Shown here piece after piece: positions 34,814 to 43,801 of a stretch of 64,000 nucleotides of DNA. Location: positions 1-64,000 of the forward strand of contig JADYXZ010000017.1 of NCBI GenBank assembly GCA_020853885.1. The letters run 5' to 3'. The DNA is from Bradyrhizobiaceae bacterium (GTDB lineage Bacteria > Pseudomonadota > Alphaproteobacteria > Rhizobiales > Xanthobacteraceae). A program made the position numbers and the translations under genes. The notes below the pieces were generated by a model, which had not been told where the DNA came from, did no database searches, and was given only the letters and a program-made list of their open reading frames with translations. Numbering within the stretch: the first letter of the stretch is position 1; each line of letters begins with the position of its first letter.

Positions 34814-36139
34814 ATGGCCGCACCGTTCGAACACTCCATCGAAACCGCGCTGCAAAGCGGGATCGGCGAAGGCGGCATCCCCGGCCGCGCCTATCTCGAT
34901 CAGCTTCGCCGCAGCGAGGAAGCGATCGTCGACTTGCGTTCCGCCTACACCCACCGCTATCCGACGTTCGCCCTTCTCCGCCAGCCGGAAAGAACCGACG
35001 ACCTGCCGGAGATCGCCGAAACCGCGATGATGCTCGCCCAGTCGAGCGACGTGGTTTTCCTCGGCACCGGCGGATCGAGCCTCGGCGGCCAGGCGCTCGC
35101 CCAGCTCGCCGACTACGGCGTGCCGGGCCTCGGCGCGCTGCGCACCAAGGCGCGCGTGCACTTCCTCGACAATCTCGATCCCGTCACCTTCGAGCGCCTG
35201 CTGGAGCGCCTGCCGCTCGCGACCACCCGCTTCGTCGCCATCTCGAAATCCGGCACCACGGCGGAGACGCTGATGCAGACGATGGCCGTTATTGCCGCGC
35301 TCGAGCAGGCGGAGCTCGGCGGCAAGATCCCCGAGCATCTCGTCGGCATTTCCGAAGGCCCGCCCGGCGAGCGCAAGGGTCTGCGCGAGCTGCTCGAGCC
35401 GAGACGTTGCACGGTGATCGAGCACGACCCGAATGTCGGCGGGCGCTTCTCCGCGCTGACGAATGTCGGGCTGCTGCCCGCGCTGGTGCTCGGCCTCGAT
35501 GTGCGCGCGATCCGCGCCGGCGCGCGCGAAATCCTGCAGCCGCTGGTGCTCGGCCGCTCCGCCAAGGAGATTCCCGCCGCGATCGGCGCGGCACTTTCTT
35601 CCGCCGCCGCGGCGGAAGGCAAGACCATGCGCGTGATGATGGCCTATGCCGACCGCCTTGAGCGCTTCACCCGCTGGTGGGTGCAGCTCTGGGCGGAAAG
35701 CCTCGGCAAGAAAGGCAAGGGCGCAACCCCGATCGCCGCGCTCGGTCCCGTGGACCAGCACAGCCAGTTGCAGCTTTGGCTCGGCGGTCCGCGCGACAAG
35801 CTGTTTACCGTGATCACGACCGGCGTTGCCGGCCTCGGGCCGAAGATGGACAAGGTGCTTGCCGGGCAGGCGGCCGAGCCGGGCCTTGCCGACAAGACCA
35901 TGGGCGACCTCGTCGCCGCGGAGGGCCGCGCCACCGCCGAAACGCTGGCGAAGCACGGCCGTCCCGTGCGCATGATCCACGTCGAGCAGCTCGACGAGCG
36001 CGCGATCGGCGCGCTGATGATGCACTTCATGCTGGAGACGATCATCGCCGCGCACCTGCTCGGCGTCGATCCGTTCGGGCAGCCGGCGGTGGAAGAGGGC
36101 AAGATGCTCGCGAAGCGCTATCTCGCCGACGGGGAATAG
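34814..36139 (+). CDS. pgi: Glucose-6-phosphate isomerase
   Basis: A 441-aa SIS-domain enzyme interconverting glucose-6-phosphate and fructose-6-phosphate. Phosphosugar-binding GTGGSSLGGQ is near 84-93 and KSGTTAET near 144-151; GPVDQHSQLQLWLGG near 313-327 corresponds to the C-terminal signature. It is shorter than the E. coli type (about 550 aa), like the compact Pgi of some bacteria. It follows potC by 9 nt and precedes arfB by 7 nt. Confidence 0.88.
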   Translation: MAAPFEHSIETALQSGIGEGGIPGRAYLDQLRRSEEAIVDLRSAYTHRYPTFALLRQPERTDDLPEIAETAMMLAQSSDVVFLGTGGSSLGGQALAQLADYGVPGLGALRTKARVHFLDNLDPVTFERLLERLPLATTRFVAISKSGTTAETLMQTMAVIAALEQAELGGKIPEHLVGISEGPPGERKGLRELLEPRRCTVIEHDPNVGGRFSALTNVGLLPALVLGLDVRAIRAGAREILQPLVLGRSAKEIPAAIGAALSSAAAAEGKTMRVMMAYADRLERFTRWWVQLWAESLGKKGKGATPIAALGPVDQHSQLQLWLGGPRDKLFTVITTGVAGLGPKMDKVLAGQAAEPGLADKTMGDLVAAEGRATAETLAKHGRPVRMIHVEQLDERAIGALMMHFMLETIIAAHLLGVDPFGQPAVEEGKMLAKRYLADGE

Positions 36140-36146
36140 CGCGGCC

Positions 36147-36581
36147 ATGACCCCGGCCTCGATCCGCATCGACGACCGCATCTCCATCGGCGAGCACGAG
36201 ATCGAGGAAAGCTTCGTCCGCGCCTCCGGCCCGGGCGGACAGAACGTCAACAAGGTCTCGACCGCGGTGCAGCTCCGCTTCGACGTGCGGCACTCGCCGT
36301 CGCTGCCCAACGACGTGCGGGCGCGGCTGAAGACGCTCGCCGGCCGCCGCCTGACCAAGGAAGGCGTGCTGGTGATCGTCGCCGCGCAGCACCGCACGCA
36401 GGAAAGGAACCGCGCCGACGCCCGCGAGCGCCTGGTCGAGCTGATCCGCCGCGCCGCCGAACGCCCGGTCCCCCGCCGCAAGACCCGCCCGCCCGCGTCC
36501 TCCAGGCGCAAGCGGCTCGAGGGCAAGAAGCGCCGCGGCGAGATCAAGAGCCTGCGTCGTGTGCGGCCCGGGATGGACTGA
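36147..36581 (+). CDS. arfB: Peptidyl-tRNA hydrolase ArfB (ribosome rescue)
   Basis: A 144-aa release-factor-like protein that frees ribosomes stalled at mRNA ends. The catalytic GGQ is at 30-32 in [13 protein letters not shown], and the C-terminal tail from about 110 is strongly basic ([14 protein letters not shown]), as needed to enter the empty mRNA channel. It lies 7 nt after pgi. The shape and tail fit ArfB/YaeJ rather than PrfH. Confidence 0.93.
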   Translation: MTPASIRIDDRISIGEHEIEESFVRASGPGGQNVNKVSTAVQLRFDVRHSPSLPNDVRARLKTLAGRRLTKEGVLVIVAAQHRTQERNRADARERLVELIRRAAERPVPRRKTRPPASSRRKRLEGKKRRGEIKSLRRVRPGMD

Positions 36582-36586
36582 GCAGA

Positions 36587-36693
36587 CCGCTCGTCCCCGC
36601 GAAAGCGGGGACCCAGCATCGCGCTGGCGAGCGAAGCGAGCGGCCAGCGCGACAAATAAAAAGCTGGATTCCCGCTTGCGCGGGAATGAGCGG
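36587..36693. repeat. Palindromic repeat (GTCCCCGCGAAAGCGGGGAC family)
   Basis: It starts CCGCTCGTCCCCGCGAAAGC and ends GATTCCCGCTTGCGCGGGAATGAGCGG (GATTCCCGCTTG then CGCGGGAATGAGCGG). The middle contains an extra hairpin, CGCGCTGGCG... CGCCAGCGCG-like. It lies between arfB and mutL. Confidence 0.83.
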
Positions 36694-36738
36694 ATTAAAA
36701 TGATAGATTACCGCGTAAGCCGACTCGGAAAAACAGGA

Positions 36739-38526
36739 ATGCCCGTCCGCCAGCTTCCCGAATCCCTCGTCAACCGCATCGCCGCGGGCGAGGTCGTCGA
36801 GCGTCCGGCGTCGGTCGCGAAGGAGCTCGTCGAGAATGCGCTCGACGCCGGCGCGCGCCGGATCGAAGTCGTGCTCTCGGGCGGCGGGCGCCGGCTCATC
36901 CGCGTGACCGACGACGGCAGCGGCATGAGCGCCGGCGATCTCGGGCTCGCGGTCGAACGCCACGCCACCTCGAAGCTCGCCAATGACGATCTCGATGCGA
37001 TTGCCACCCTTGGCTTCCGCGGCGAGGCATTGCCGTCGATCGGCGCCGTCGCCCGGCTCTCCATCGTGACGCGCACGCAGGACGCCGACGCCGCAAGCGA
37101 AATCCTCGTCGAAGGCGGCCGAAAATCGGAGGTGAGGCCCGCCGCCCTCGGGCAGGGCACGCGCATCGAGGTGCGCGATCTTTTCTACGCGACGCCCGCG
37201 CGCCTCAAGTTCCTCAAGTCCGACCGCGCCGAGACCGCGGCCGCGGTCGAGGCGGTGAAGCGCCTCGCGCTCGCGCGGCCCGATGTCGCCTTCACGCTCG
37301 TTGCCGAGGACCGCCCGCCGGTCACCTACGCCGCGCGCGGCAACGGCACCGAAGGCCGGCTTGCCCGCATGGCCGACGTGCTCGGCGCCGATCTGCGCGA
37401 GAACGCGGTGCCGGTCGAAGGCGAGCGGGAAGGGGTTGCGCTTTCCGGCCTCGCGGGCTTGCCGACGTTTTCGCGCGCCAATTCGCTCGCGCAATATCTC
37501 TTCGTCAACGGCCGGCCCGTGCGCGACAAGGTGCTGCTCGGCGCCGTGCGCGCGGCCTATGCCGATCTCCTGCACGGGGACCGCTATCCCGTGGTCGCGC
37601 TCTTTCTTTCGCTCGATCCGCGCGAGGTCGACGTCAACGTGCATCCCGCCAAGACCGAGGTGCGCTTCCGTGATCCCGGCCTTGTGCGCGCGCTGCTGAT
37701 CCGCGCGCTCAAGGACACGCTCGGCACCGGCGCCATGCGCGCGGCCACCACGGGTGCGGCACGTCTCGTCTCGTTCGCGCGGCCCAACATCGGCAGTGCG
37801 CGGCCTGCGCAGGCGTGGCGCGGCTCGGCCGCGCCCGCCTATGCGCCGCATTTCGCCGAAGCCGAGCAGGCGGTTTTTGACGCGGTCGCGGCGCCGTCCG
37901 CCGATGCCCGCGCCGATGCCGCGCCCGCCGCATCCGATCTTCTCGACAAGCCGCTCGGTGCCGCCCGCGCGCAACTGCACGAGACCTACATCGTCGCCCA
38001 GACCCGCGACGGGCTCGTGGTCGTCGACCAGCACGCCGCCCACGAGCGCATCGTCTATGAGCGGCTCAAGGCCGCGCTCGCACGCGACGGCGTGGCGCGG
38101 CAAATTCTGTTGGTTCCGCAGGTGGTCGAGCTCGATCCCGGCGACGCGGCGGCCCTCGCCGAACGCGCAGACGACCTTGCGAAGCTCGGGCTCGTGGTCG
38201 AGCAGTTCGGCCCCGGCGCCGTACTCGTGCGCGAGGTGCCGGCGTTGCTCGGCGACACCGATGTCATCGGCCTCGTGCACGATCTCGCCGAGCACGTGGC
38301 GGAGTGGGACCAGTCGCTGCCGCTCGAGCGCCGGCTGCTTGCCGTCGCATCGTCCATGTCGTGCCACGGCTCCGTGCGTGCCGGCCGCCGCCTCAAGCCC
38401 GACGAGATGAACGCGCTGCTCCGCGAGATGGAGACGACGGAGAACGCCGGCCAGTGCAATCACGGCCGGCCGACATATGTGGAGTTGAAGCTCGCCGACA
38501 TCGAAAAATTATTCGGACGCAGATAG
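36739..38526 (+). CDS. mutL: DNA mismatch repair protein MutL with endonuclease motif
   Basis: A 595-aa MutL. The N-terminal GHKL ATPase (about 1-330) has [20 protein letters not shown] and DDGSGM; the C-terminal dimer domain carries the metal-dependent nicking motif DQHA-x2-E-x4-E (from about D430) and a CNHGRP signature near the end. This marks the MutH-independent type. The start is the ATG at 36739 (MPVRQLPES); an ATG at 36700 would add 13 residues encoded after the repeat. Tail to tail with rsmD across a repeat. Confidence 0.95.
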   Translation: MPVRQLPESLVNRIAAGEVVERPASVAKELVENALDAGARRIEVVLSGGGRRLIRVTDDGSGMSAGDLGLAVERHATSKLANDDLDAIATLGFRGEALPSIGAVARLSIVTRTQDADAASEILVEGGRKSEVRPAALGQGTRIEVRDLFYATPARLKFLKSDRAETAAAVEAVKRLALARPDVAFTLVAEDRPPVTYAARGNGTEGRLARMADVLGADLRENAVPVEGEREGVALSGLAGLPTFSRANSLAQYLFVNGRPVRDKVLLGAVRAAYADLLHGDRYPVVALFLSLDPREVDVNVHPAKTEVRFRDPGLVRALLIRALKDTLGTGAMRAATTGAARLVSFARPNIGSARPAQAWRGSAAPAYAPHFAEAEQAVFDAVAAPSADARADAAPAASDLLDKPLGAARAQLHETYIVAQTRDGLVVVDQHAAHERIVYERLKAALARDGVARQILLVPQVVELDPGDAAALAERADDLAKLGLVVEQFGPGAVLVREVPALLGDTDVIGLVHDLAEHVAEWDQSLPLERRLLAVASSMSCHGSVRAGRRLKPDEMNALLREMETTENAGQCNHGRPTYVELKLADIEKLFGRR

Positions 38527-38531
38527 TTTCT

Positions 38532-38622
38532 CGTCATGGCCGGGCTTGCCCCGGCCATCCACGCCTTTCAGCGTATCAATGCCCTGAAGACGTGGATGCC
38601 CGCGACAAGCGCGGGCATGACG
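38532..38622. repeat. Palindromic repeat (CGTCATGGCCGGG / GCGGGCATGACG family)
   Basis: It runs from CGTCATGGCCGGGCTTGCCC through GGCCATCCACGCC and ACGTGGATGCCCGCG to GCGGGCATGACG. It resembles 19554-19674 and sits between convergent mutL and rsmD. Confidence 0.8.
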
Positions 38623-38625
38623 AGG

Positions 38626-39180
38626 TTATTTGAAATGCAGAATCGTGAATTCCGTATCGTCATACGCGCGCCGTTCCAGCTCCTCGAATCCTTCCGGCGC
38701 CGTGAACTTCGCTTTCACCGCTTCTTCGACCACAACGAGCGCGCCGGGCACGAGCCAGCCGCCGTCGCGCGCGCTGGCGAGCGCCTTCTCCGCCAGTCCC
38801 TCGCCGTAGGGCGGGTCGCAGAACACGAGCGAGAACGGCTCGACCGGATGCGCCGCACCGAGCTTCGTCGCGTCGCGCCGGAAGATGCGCGTGACCGCGC
38901 CGAGCGCGAGCGCTTCCACGTTCGCGCGCAGGATCGCGCGTCCCTCCGCCGAATCTTCCACGAACAGCGCGAAGCGCGCGCCGCGCGACAGCGCCTCGAT
39001 CCCGAGCGCCCCCGTGCCGGCAAAAAGATCGAGCACCCGCGCGCCCGTGACCGGATCGCCGTAGGCGTGCATGAGGATGTTGAAAATCGATTCGCGCAGG
39101 CGGTCGGCGGTCGGCCGGATCGCATCCGACTTCGGCCCCTGCAGCGCCCGCCCGCGCAATCTTCCGGCGACAACGCGCAT
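38626..39180 (-). CDS. rsmD: 16S rRNA (guanine966-N2)-methyltransferase RsmD
   Basis: A 184-aa SAM-dependent methyltransferase acting on 16S rRNA G966. The SAM loop is DLFAGTGALGIEALSRGA (about 51-68) and the catalytic NPPY-type motif reads DPPYGEG near 126. The N-terminal RVVAGRLRGR is typical. The ATG follows directly after the stop of the rluB-type gene, so the pair forms an operon. Confidence 0.93.
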   Translation of the reverse strand: MRVVAGRLRGRALQGPKSDAIRPTADRLRESIFNILMHAYGDPVTGARVLDLFAGTGALGIEALSRGARFALFVEDSAEGRAILRANVEALALGAVTRIFRRDATKLGAAHPVEPFSLVFCDPPYGEGLAEKALASARDGGWLVPGALVVVEEAVKAKFTAPEGFEELERRAYDDTEFTILHFK

Positions 39181-40197
39181 TCAGCCCTTCCTTGGGAATG
39201 CAGGTCGCTTCCCACCCCCTCTCCCGCTCGGGCTTCGCCCTCGCTTCCCTCTCCCCCTCCCGGCGGGAGGGGGAGAGGGGAAAGCGAGTGCGGACGAAGT
39301 CCGCACGAGCGAGGGAGAGGGGGTGGGCGATTGCTTGCGCTGTTTGGTGTCGACAGCCGATTTCTTTCGCGAGCTTGGCTTCGCGATTGGTGTTTCCGCC
39401 TTCGCCTCTATCTCCCGCACCGGTGCCTCGAAGTCGCAGCACGCCGCCCGCGCCAGCCGCTCGCCGAGCTGCTCGCGCAACGTCCGCGTCTTCACCTCTT
39501 CGATGGCACCGGGCGCAAGCTCCATGAGCTGGAACGGCCCGTAGGACACGCGGATCAGCCGGTTCACCGCGAGCCCGAGCGAGGAGAGGACCTTGCGCAC
39601 CTCGCGGTTCTTGCCCTCGCGGATGCCGACCGTGAGCCACACGTTCGATCCCTGCACGCGGTCGAGCTTCGCCTCCACCGGTCCATAGGCAATGCCCTCC
39701 ACCGTGACGCCGCCCTTCAGCCGGTCGAGGTCGGCTTGCGTCACCTTGCCGTTCGCCCGCACCCGGTAGCGCCGCAGCCACCCAGTCTCCGGCAGCTCGA
39801 GCACGCGCTTCAGCCCGCCGTCGTTCGTGAGCAGGAGCAACCCCTCGCTGTTGAAGTCGAGCCGCCCCACGCTCACGAGCCGCGGCAAGCCTTCGGGCAG
39901 CTTCCCGTAGATCGTCGGCCGCCCCTGCGGATCGCGGTCGGTGGTGATGAGCCCGCGCGGCTTGTGGTAGCGGAAAAGCCGCGTGCGCTCGCGCACGGGC
40001 AGCGGCTTGCCGTCCACGGTCACCCGGTCGGCGGGCTTCACATTGAAGGCGGGCGAGGCGAGCGGCGTGCCGTTGACGGCGACCCGCCCCGCCGCGATCC
40101 ACGCCTCCGCCTCGCGCCGCGAGCACAGCCCCGCGCGCGCCATCACCTTGGCGATGCGCTCGCCTTCATGCGCGCTCGATTCGATCTTGCGGGCCAT
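39181..40197 (-). CDS. rluB: RluB-type 23S rRNA pseudouridine synthase with repeat-derived tail
   Basis: A 338-aa RsuA/RluB-family enzyme. An S4 RNA-binding domain covers about 10-65, and the catalytic Asp lies in VGRLDFNSEGLLLLTNDGG. The start is the ATG at 40197 (MARKIESS); codons upstream to 40239 are not family-like. The last 50 or so residues (Ser/Pro then Gly/Arg/Lys-rich) are encoded largely by a palindromic repeat (39211-39327), read in frame up to a stop abutting rsmD. The core before residue 280 is complete, so activity should be kept. Confidence 0.87.
   Translation of the reverse strand: MARKIESSAHEGERIAKVMARAGLCSRREAEAWIAAGRVAVNGTPLASPAFNVKPADRVTVDGKPLPVRERTRLFRYHKPRGLITTDRDPQGRPTIYGKLPEGLPRLVSVGRLDFNSEGLLLLTNDGGLKRVLELPETGWLRRYRVRANGKVTQADLDRLKGGVTVEGIAYGPVEAKLDRVQGSNVWLTVGIREGKNREVRKVLSSLGLAVNRLIRVSYGPFQLMELAPGAIEEVKTRTLREQLGERLARAACCDFEAPVREIEAKAETPIAKPSSRKKSAVDTKQRKQSPTPSPSLVRTSSALAFPSPPPAGRGRGKRGRSPSGRGGGKRPAFPRKG
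39211..39327. repeat. Palindromic repeat inside the rluB coding sequence
   Basis: Outer arms CCCACCCCCTCTCCC (39211-39225) and GGGAGAGGGGGTGGG (39313-39327) are perfect complements. Inside are CTCTCCCCCTCCC/GGGAGGGGGAGAG and a small GCGGACGAAGTCCGC hairpin. It is 117 bp, a multiple of three, read as about 39 codons of the upstream gene. Confidence 0.88.
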
Positions 40198-40231
40198 TGG
40201 AAGCCGTGTCACTTGCCTGTGCTGTATTCTG

Positions 40232-40302
40232 CCGCTCATTCCCGCGAAAGCGGGAATCCAGAGCCGGTTGCACTGGGTCCCCGCTTTCGCGGGGACGAGC
40301 GG
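40232..40302. repeat. Palindromic repeat (CCGCTC-ATTCCCGCGAAAGCGGGAAT family)
   Basis: CCGCTCATTCCCGCGAAAGC at one end and GTCCCCGCTTTCGCGGGGAC then GAGCGG at the other. It lies in the divergent region between rluB and tadA, so it may overlap one of their promoters. Confidence 0.83.
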
Positions 40303-40342
40303 ACTACTTGGACTGAATCGGAATCCGCGCCAAGGGCGTTAT

Positions 40343-40789
40343 ATGACCGAGCCGAATTTTATGGAGATCGCCCTGGCCGAGGCTGAAGCCGCGGGGAAAC
40401 GCGGCGAGGTGCCTGTCGGCTGCGCGATCGCCCGCGACGGCGCGGTGCTTGCCCGCGCCGGCAACCGCACGCTCGCCGACCGCGACCCCACCGCGCACGC
40501 CGAGCTGCTGGCGATCCGCGCGGCCGCCGCCGCCCTCGGCAGCGAGCGGCTCACCGACTGCGATCTCTACGTCACGCTCGAACCCTGCAGCATGTGCGCG
40601 GCGGCGATCTCGTTCGCGCGCATCCGCCGGCTTTACTATGGCGCCGCCGACCCGAAAGGCGGCGCGGTGGAATCCGGCGTGCGCTTCTTCGCGCAGCCCA
40701 CCTGCCATCACCGGCCGGAAATCTACAGCGGCATCGGCGAAGCGCGCGCTTCCGCCATCCTCAAGGAATTTTTTGCCGCGCGACGCTGA
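40343..40789 (+). CDS. tadA: tRNA adenosine(34) deaminase TadA
   Basis: A 148-aa zinc deaminase making inosine at the tRNA-Arg wobble position. Zinc and catalytic residues are H52-A-E54 and P81-C82-S-M-C85, the exact deaminase signature. The start is the ATG of MTEPNFMEIA at 40343; the frame open to 39983 runs through the repeat and the antisense of rluB. Generic nucleoside deaminases look alike, but length and motif spacing fit TadA. Its stop is 2 nt from the end of the convergent patatin gene. Confidence 0.9.
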   Translation: MTEPNFMEIALAEAEAAGKRGEVPVGCAIARDGAVLARAGNRTLADRDPTAHAELLAIRAAAAALGSERLTDCDLYVTLEPCSMCAAAISFARIRRLYYGAADPKGGAVESGVRFFAQPTCHHRPEIYSGIGEARASAILKEFFAARR

Positions 40790-40791
40790 CC

Positions 40792-41670
40792 TCAGGCTTC
40801 AAGCAGCGCGCCGAGCTTCCGCTTCAGCTCCTCCTTGATCGGGTCCGCCGCGCGCAGGATCGGCATCGCGCGAAAGAATTCCAGCGCGCCGAACGTGTGC
40901 ACCTTCGGCTGCAGCAGGATGTCCGGCGCCCGCGCCTTCAGCTTCTCCGCCACGATCGCGTTCGACATGATGTGCAGCGCCATGAACAGGCTCTCGAACG
41001 GCGCCGGCACCGCCTTTTCCCGCCGCTCGGCAAGCGGCGTGATGTCGACCGCGATCACGATGTCGGCCGCGCCGTTGAGCAAGTCGAAGGGCAGGGGATT
41101 GGTGGTGCCGCCGTCGATCAGCACGCGGCCCGCAAGCTCCACCGGCCGCGTGAGTCCGGGGATCGCCATCGACGCGGCGACCGCCGGCCTGAGCGGCCCC
41201 TTGTTGAACACGACTTCCTCGCGCGCCCAGTAGTCCGTCGCCACGACCTGCAGCGGAATCTGCAGGTCGCCGAACTTGTCGGGCACGACCGTCGCCAGAA
41301 ATTCGTCGGCCACCGCGACCGCGTCCACCTGCATCGGCGCGCCGGCGAGCCGGAAGAGGTCGCGGAACTGCCCGCGCATCTGGCCGAATTGCAGCGCCGC
41401 CAGGCGGCGCACCAGCGCCGGCCCGTCGCGCAGGAGGTCGGTTGTGAACTTGCGGATTTCGCGGCCCGTCATGCCGCCCGCGTAGGCCGCGCCCACGACC
41501 GCGCCGATCGAGGAGCCGGCAACCGCGACCGGCTTCACGCCAAGGTCATCGAGCGCTTCCAGCACCGGAATGTGCGCGAGCCCGCGCGCGCCGCCCGAGC
41601 CGAGCGCGAGCCCGACCGTGCACGGGCCGAGAAGCGGCCGGAGCAACTGCCTGAGCTTGACCTTCTTCAT
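40792..41670 (-). CDS. Patatin-like phospholipase (RssA/NTE family)
   Basis: A 292-aa Ser-Asp hydrolase of the patatin fold. The oxyanion loop is GSGGARG (24-30), the nucleophile is S54 in AGSSIGA, and the catalytic Asp is D186 in IDGGTTN. No signal peptide or TM helix, so it probably acts on cytoplasmic-side lipids. The ATG overlaps the stop of the upstream APH-type gene by 4 nt (ATGA), a coupled pair. Confidence 0.88.
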   Translation of the reverse strand: MKKVKLRQLLRPLLGPCTVGLALGSGGARGLAHIPVLEALDDLGVKPVAVAGSSIGAVVGAAYAGGMTGREIRKFTTDLLRDGPALVRRLAALQFGQMRGQFRDLFRLAGAPMQVDAVAVADEFLATVVPDKFGDLQIPLQVVATDYWAREEVVFNKGPLRPAVAASMAIPGLTRPVELAGRVLIDGGTTNPLPFDLLNGAADIVIAVDITPLAERREKAVPAPFESLFMALHIMSNAIVAEKLKARAPDILLQPKVHTFGALEFFRAMPILRAADPIKEELKRKLGALLEA

Positions 41671-42761
41671 GGCGCTCCGGCACGGCGGGCGAAATGCATG
41701 GCGGCCTCCGCCAGCGGCCGCACGGCTTCCGCGCGTGCTGCCGCGTGCCGGTTCGCCGCTGTGCCGTCGCGCACGCGGCCGACGATGCCCTGCACGATCG
41801 CCGCAAGCCGGAAGAAGTTGTAGGCGAGATAGACGTCGACGTGGGGACCCGGATCGAAGCCCGTGCGCCTTGCGTAAGCCGCGACATACGCGTCGCGCGA
41901 CGGAATGCCGAGCGCCGCAAGGTCGAGCGTCTGCAGCGAACCGAAGCCGCCCGCGGTCGGCATCTCCCACGCCATCAGGTGATAGGTAAAGTCGGCGAGC
42001 GGATCGCCCAGCGTCGACAGCTCCCAGTCGATCACCGCGATCACGTCCGGACGGCCGGCGGCGAGGATCATGTTGTCGAGCCGGAAGTCGCCGTGCACGA
42101 TCCGCACCGTGTGCTGCGGCGGCAGATGCTGCGGCAGCCATGCCGCGAGCCGATCCATCTCGACGATCTTTTCCGTCTCCGAGGCGACGTATTGCTTGGT
42201 CCAGCGCGCCACCTGCCGCGCCACGTAGTCCTCGCCCTTGCCGTAGTCGGCAAGCCCGATCGCGGCGGGATCGAACGAATGCAGCTTGGCGAGGGTCGCG
42301 TTCATCGAGTCATAGACCGCCGCCCGCTCAGCGGGGTTCGACGCCGGCATTGGCAGGTCCCAGAACACGCGGCCGTCGACGAAGGCCATCACATAAAAGG
42401 TCGTGCCGGTGATGCTTTCATCTTCGCAAAGAAGTAGCGGCTGCGGCACCGGAAATTGCTGCGGGTAGAGCGCCGAAAGGACCTTGAACTCGCGGTCCAC
42501 CGCATGCGCCGACGGCAGCAGCTTCCCCGGCGGCTTGCGCCGCAGCACGTATTTCCGCGCGGGCGTGACGAGAAGATAGGTCGGGTTCGACTGTCCGCCG
42601 CGGAATTGCTTGACCGTGAGGGGCCCGGCGAAGCCCGGAAGCTGCTCCGCGAGATAGGCTTCCAGCCGCGCCACGTTGAACGCGAGCAGCGGCGAAACTT
42701 CGTCGGTGCCCGTATAGGCGGCCTGGCGGTCGAACGGCTCCATGTGCTCAATTTGCAGCAT
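41667..42761 (-). CDS. APH/ChoK-type phosphotransferase (acyl-CoA dehydrogenase-associated family)
   Basis: A 364-aa kinase-fold protein. The catalytic loop HGDFRLDNM is near 219-227 and the metal DFG-like motif is IDWELSTLGDPLADF near 243-257. The GGQSNPTYLL segment near 54-64 is typical of the phosphotransferase group fused or linked to acyl-CoA dehydrogenases (ACAD10/11-like), which phosphorylate hydroxyacyl-CoAs. No acyl-CoA dehydrogenase lies nearby. The first ATG at 42761 lacks a clear ribosome site; ATG at 42743 is an alternative. Confidence 0.83.
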   Translation of the reverse strand: MLQIEHMEPFDRQAAYTGTDEVSPLLAFNVARLEAYLAEQLPGFAGPLTVKQFRGGQSNPTYLLVTPARKYVLRRKPPGKLLPSAHAVDREFKVLSALYPQQFPVPQPLLLCEDESITGTTFYVMAFVDGRVFWDLPMPASNPAERAAVYDSMNATLAKLHSFDPAAIGLADYGKGEDYVARQVARWTKQYVASETEKIVEMDRLAAWLPQHLPPQHTVRIVHGDFRLDNMILAAGRPDVIAVIDWELSTLGDPLADFTYHLMAWEMPTAGGFGSLQTLDLAALGIPSRDAYVAAYARRTGFDPGPHVDVYLAYNFFRLAAIVQGIVGRVRDGTAANRHAAARAEAVRPLAEAAMHFARRAGAP

Positions 42762-42783
42762 CGCGGGGAAGTTTCAAACAGTC

Positions 42784-42822
42784 GTCATTCCGGTCCGCCG
42801 TTTCGGGGCGTCCCGGAAATGC
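42784..42822. repeat. Short palindromic remnant (CGTCATTCCGG ... CCCGGAAATG)
   Basis: CGTCATTCCGG and a near-complement TCCCGGAAATG enclose CCGCCGTTTCGGGGCG. It looks like a degraded copy of the element at 25685-25758. Confidence 0.55.
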
Positions 42823-42831
42823 CGAAGAAAT

Positions 42832-43734
42832 CTAGCCCCGCAGAAACGGTAAAAGCGCCTTCAGCGTGTCGTCGGGATTTTCTTCCGGCAGGAAATGCCC
42901 GCAATCGATCGCCCGGCCTTCCACCTTCGTCGCCCAGCGCTTCCATACCTCGAGCGGGCTTTCGCCCTGCGCCGGAATTCCACGCGCGCCCCAGAGCGCG
43001 AGCAGCGGACATTCGATCTTGCGTCCGGCCTTCACGTCGGCGTCGTCGATCGCCACGTCCGTCGATTGCCCGGCGCGATAGTCCTCGCAGGTCGCATGCA
43101 GCCGTGCCGGCTGCGCGAAGAACGCGCGGTAATGATCCATCGCGCGCGGGTCGAAGATCGAGTTGGTGTCGCTGCCGTTCCAGGCGAGCATCTTCCATTC
43201 CATGTACTCGACCGGCGCCTTGCCGATCAGCATCTCCGGCAGTGGATAGGGCTGCGCGAGGAAGGTCCAGTGGAACACCTTCATCGCGCGCTTGGCGTCC
43301 ATCTTCGCCCACATCTCCCAGGTCGGCACGATGTCGAGCACCGAAAGCCGCGTGACGCGCTGCGGATGATCGAGCGCGAGGCGATAGGCGACGCGCCCGC
43401 CGCGGTCATGGCCGACGAGGGCGAAGCGCTGGTGCCCGAGCTTCTCCATGACCTCGACCATTGCCTGCGCCATCGCGCGCTTCGTGTAGGGTGAATGATC
43501 CGGCGCTGCTTCCGGCGCGTCGCTCTGGCCGTAGCCGGGAAGGTCCGGGATGACCAGCGTGTGCTCCTTCGCAAGCGCAGGCGCCATCCGGTGCCACATG
43601 ACGTTGGTCTGCGGATAGCCGTGCAGGAGCAGGAGCGGCGAGCCGCTGCCGCCGATGCGCGCGAAGATTCTGCCCGCGCTCGTCTCGATGAAGCGGGATT
43701 CGTAGCCGGGATAGAGGTCTGCGAGTTCGGGCAT
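42832..43734 (-). CDS. Alpha/beta hydrolase, probable fluoroacetate/haloacetate dehalogenase
   Basis: A 300-aa alpha/beta hydrolase very close to Rhodopseudomonas palustris RPA1163 fluoroacetate dehalogenase, as I recall it. Every signature residue sits at the same number: nucleophile D110, R111 and R114 (GHDRGGR), D134, halide-pocket H155 and W156 (FHWTFLAQP), Y219 (CEDYRAG) and general base H280 (CGHFLPEE). The start is the ATG of MPELADLYPG at 43734; the open frame upstream crosses a repeat and overlaps purD. It forms a leftward single gene between purD and the APH-type gene. Epoxide hydrolase is less likely, given the complete halide pocket. Confidence 0.88.
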   Translation of the reverse strand: MPELADLYPGYESRFIETSAGRIFARIGGSGSPLLLLHGYPQTNVMWHRMAPALAKEHTLVIPDLPGYGQSDAPEAAPDHSPYTKRAMAQAMVEVMEKLGHQRFALVGHDRGGRVAYRLALDHPQRVTRLSVLDIVPTWEMWAKMDAKRAMKVFHWTFLAQPYPLPEMLIGKAPVEYMEWKMLAWNGSDTNSIFDPRAMDHYRAFFAQPARLHATCEDYRAGQSTDVAIDDADVKAGRKIECPLLALWGARGIPAQGESPLEVWKRWATKVEGRAIDCGHFLPEENPDDTLKALLPFLRG

Positions 43735-43748
43735 CGGCAGATTCCTTG

Positions 43749-43793
43749 ATCCCGGCTCTCGCTCGCGCGCATCCGCGCTCGCTCGGCCGGGAT
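43749..43793. repeat. Palindromic intergenic element (ATCCCGGC ... GCCGGGAT)
   Basis: Arms ATCCCGGC and GCCGGGAT enclose CTCGCTCGCGCG. It lies between the stop of purD and the dehalogenase-like gene. Confidence 0.65.
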
Positions 43794-43801
43794 GACAGTT
43801 T

